Assembly: GCF_008107635.1 (NCBI RefSeq)
Contig: NZ_SDGZ01000003.1
Span: forward strand, 1-64,000
Origin: Weissella muntiaci
GTDB taxonomy: Bacteria; Bacillota; Bacilli; Lactobacillales; Lactobacillaceae
Length of the DNA stretch: 64,000 bases
Reading direction: 5' to 3'
Made by a program: the position numbers and the translations under genes. The notes beneath the pieces were generated by a model, which did no database searches, was not told the origin of the DNA, and was given only the letters and a program-made list of their open reading frames with translations. This document shows positions 62,308-64,000 of the stretch, one piece after another; position 1 is the stretch's first letter; every line of letters begins with the position of its first letter.

Positions 62308-62856
62308 TTATCTAAATTCCAATTCATCTGCGAAATCTTGTAAACGATCAAAATCAATTAGGCGAATCGGATAATCATGATCAACCGCAAACTGCTTAGC
62401 AGCAAGATAGTCAAAGCGTGCCTTGGACTCCTCTGCACTATCATCATAGAAAAATACTGCCTGGTCTGTATGCTCCAGCATGAACCTTTGATAATTCTTA
62501 AGCTGGCTTGGATCACTGTAATCGAGCTGACTAACAGGTGCTGTATAGTCGACGGCTGCTTTGAGCTGACTCAATTTAGCCTGATTAGCTTCGTTCCACT
62601 GTTTTCCAAAATTATTAAAAGGCGTCATTAAAGCAACCTTGAGCTTCTGATCTTGGTCTTCTAAATTCAAGGCGGCATCGATCGACCATTGCTCAATTCC
62701 TAATTGTCCACCAGTGATTAGCCAATCTGCATCGTCTGCTATTAATTGTTGAAGAACCTTCTTCAAAGCAAAATCAATCACAACTTTCTTAGGATCCTTA
62801 GTACCCATGATACCAAGTTCAAAGCTTCTAAAACCGGTCATCCAGATTCTATTCAT
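62308..62856 (-). CDS. ypsA: YpsA/DUF1273 (SLOG superfamily) protein
   Basis: The start is the ATG at 62856 after AAAAGGA; the longer frame lacks support. The 182-residue protein has MTGFRSFELGI (~6-16), WLITGGQLGIEQWSIDAAL (~44-62) and VFFYDD (~141-146), the nucleotide-binding SLOG pattern of YpsA, a protein tied to cell division in Bacillus and Staphylococcus. Ligand unknown. It lies 68 bp upstream of gpsB on the same strand. Confidence 0.93.
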   Translation of the reverse strand: MNRIWMTGFRSFELGIMGTKDPKKVVIDFALKKVLQQLIADDADWLITGGQLGIEQWSIDAALNLEDQDQKLKVALMTPFNNFGKQWNEANQAKLSQLKAAVDYTAPVSQLDYSDPSQLKNYQRFMLEHTDQAVFFYDDSAEESKARFDYLAAKQFAVDHDYPIRLIDFDRLQDFADELEFR

Positions 62857-63032
62857 ACGTTTGTCCTTTTCAATATTAGTTTCATTATACATTTCCGCCT
62901 TAAAGGTTAAATAAATTTGTGAACTTTTAATGCCTTTTTTGGTGAAATTTAGGCTGTTTTTAGGAGATTTTGCTTGCCTAATCGTCCCGAGCAGTGGGAT
63001 AATACTCAAGATAGTATAAAGTGGAGGTTATT

Positions 63033-63650
63033 ATGGTATTCAAATATCCTAATGGTCAAGAATACAAACCGCAAGCTTTGGTGCAAAGAAAACTTCAGGC
63101 ATCATCGCAAAGTAGGCGTGGAATGTCGCTTGAAGCGGATATTAACGTGGCTAATGAATATTATCGTAAAGAAAAAATTGCTGTAATTTATAAAAAGCCA
63201 ACGCCAATTCAAATCGTCGACGTTGATTACCCTGCCCGCTCCGCGGCTCGCATTACAAAGGCTTTTTTTCGTCAAGCCTCTACCACCGATTATAACGGAA
63301 TTTATCAAGGGAAGTATATTGATTTCGATGCCAAAGAAACCGGTAATCTGAATTCCTTTCCTTTAAAGAATGTTCATGAGCATCAAGTTACACATTTGCA
63401 AGCGATTATGGAGCAAGGCGGTTTAGCTTTTATGATTATTCGCTTTACTCAACGCTCAGAAACCTATGTTATTTGGGCTAATTTATTAGTTGAGTTTTGG
63501 CAAAATCAAAATGTAGAGCGTAAATCGATCCCCTACAAAACAATTGTAGATCACGGAGCACTCGTGCCAAATAAGCTACAACCTACAACGCCCTATCTTG
63601 ATGCAATTGATACATTAATACAAACAGAAAAAAGGAGTCCTAACTTATGA
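63033..63650 (+). CDS. recU: Holliday junction resolvase RecU
   Basis: The start is the ATG at 63033, six bases after GGAGG; the upstream GTG is rejected. The 205-residue nuclease has GMSLEADINVANEYY (~30-44), IDFDAKET (Asp-x-Glu/Lys catalytic site, ~97-104; the second acidic residue is in AKET) and SFPLKNVHEHQVTHL (~109-123). It resolves Holliday junctions in homologous recombination. It is divergent from ypsA and overlaps the PBP gene by ATGA. Confidence 0.97.
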   Translation: MVFKYPNGQEYKPQALVQRKLQASSQSRRGMSLEADINVANEYYRKEKIAVIYKKPTPIQIVDVDYPARSAARITKAFFRQASTTDYNGIYQGKYIDFDAKETGNLNSFPLKNVHEHQVTHLQAIMEQGGLAFMIIRFTQRSETYVIWANLLVEFWQNQNVERKSIPYKTIVDHGALVPNKLQPTTPYLDAIDTLIQTEKRSPNL

Positions 63651-64000
63651 GTGAGGAAGTAACGCGCGCTAGCCGAAACGCATCAAAGCGCGGGCAAAAA
63701 AAGCGCAAGGTTCCCCGCGGGAATAAAAAGAAGGGCTTTGGCCACTATGCTAAATTAACACTACTAACCTTGGTAACGATTGGTGCAGTTGGTTTACTAG
63801 CCGGTGCGGGTCTGTTCGCTTATTATGCTTCATCAGCACCAAAAGTAACGAACGCTGCCCTTGTTGGCACACAACAATCAGAAATCCTTGATACTAAAGG
63901 TGATGTTGTTTGGACCTCTGGTACCCAAGATCGCAAGATTGCAGCTCAATCAGAAATTCCATCTATTTTGAAGAAATCCGTTGTATCGATTGAAGATCGA
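63647..64000 (+). CDS. pbp1A: Class A penicillin-binding protein (PBP1A), N-terminal part; truncated by the window end
   Basis: 118 residues are visible. The ATG at 63647 overlaps the recU stop by 4 bases, with AAAGGAG upstream. A highly basic cytoplasmic tail (~10-32), one membrane helix (~40-62) and the start of the glycosyltransferase domain (IPSILKKSVVSIEDR, the family's K-x-x-x-x-A/S-I-E-D-x-R motif) are present. It polymerises peptidoglycan glycan strands and cross-links them. GpsB, encoded nearby, binds this tail in related bacteria. Confidence 0.93.
   Translation, partial: MSEEVTRASRNASKRGQKKRKVPRGNKKKGFGHYAKLTLLTLVTIGAVGLLAGAGLFAYYASSAPKVTNAALVGTQQSEILDTKGDVVWTSGTQDRKIAAQSEIPSILKKSVVSIEDR

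Overview
The window looks like chromosomal DNA from a low-GC, Gram-positive lactic acid bacterium of the family Lactobacillaceae. The heterofermentative Leuconostoc/Weissella branch is plausible, but I cannot fix the genus from the sequence alone. The evidence is the Bacillus-type (class B) rnpB, the ypsA/gpsB versus recU/pbp1A arrangement, the pcrA-ligA-camS order, a WxL-type surface protein, LPxTG-type sorting signals, MntH with an adjacent universal stress protein, a GPH-type galactose permease, a class 2 GalT and an lpdCBD phenolic-acid decarboxylase operon. No tRNA, CRISPR array, prophage or rRNA was seen.

Layout. 1-841: right part of an IS200/IS605-type element (TnpB C-terminus, structured 3' region, terminal hairpin), ending next to a TauE/SafE permease. 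1815-7107: an LPxTG-like surface protein, then a thiol/redox cluster (RclA-like flavoprotein disulfide reductase, TetR regulator, thioredoxin, GAPDH paralogue, cysteine hydrolase). 7308-9060: a quinone-oxidoreductase-type dehydrogenase divergent from an HxlR regulator. 9112-12053: membrane proteins of unknown role and an NlpC/P60 cell-wall hydrolase. 12335-16641: lpdC-lpdB-lpdD with a LysR regulator, divergent from a DUF554 membrane protein. 16683-25645: SGNH hydrolase, M20 deacylase, a MucBP/LPxTG protein, an orphan RelB/DinJ antitoxin not covered by long ORFs, a TVP38 protein, a WxL protein, small proteins and a D,D-carboxypeptidase. 25760-28397: a structured leader followed by ElaA-like acetyltransferase, C69 dipeptidase and TMEM175-like channel genes. 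28440-34330: a marR operon, HAD phosphatase, VOC protein and the ribose operon rbsK-rbsD-rbsU behind a long double operator. 34750-40114: YxeA, a baeRF-like protein, PgpA, UspA, MntH and a LytTR/DUF3021 pair. 40256-44397: the Leloir operon galP-galK-galT with a cre site over its promoter. 44584-50490: a possible small ORF with its own terminator, a RecD-like helicase, a Gfo/Idh oxidoreductase divergent from an XRE regulator, BioY, and a queT-SDR operon under a preQ1-I riboswitch.

50576-64000 is housekeeping: uvrB with an HD-domain gene, cfa, the pcrA-ligA-camS operon, an RlmL-type methyltransferase, rnpB, gpsB and ypsA on the minus strand, and recU with the start of a class A penicillin-binding protein on the plus strand. 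Most transcription units end in clear hairpin terminators, which sets operon boundaries well.

The points most worth a second look are the cysteine-less TnpB with its candidate omega-RNA, the unexplained structured leader at 25799-25861, the orphan antitoxin at 20329-20502, the candidate small gene at 44584-44682, the double palindromic operator at 34498-34536, the riboswitch-linked SDR gene, and a CamS protein with no lipobox. Nothing in the window clearly qualifies as a wholly new multi-gene system.
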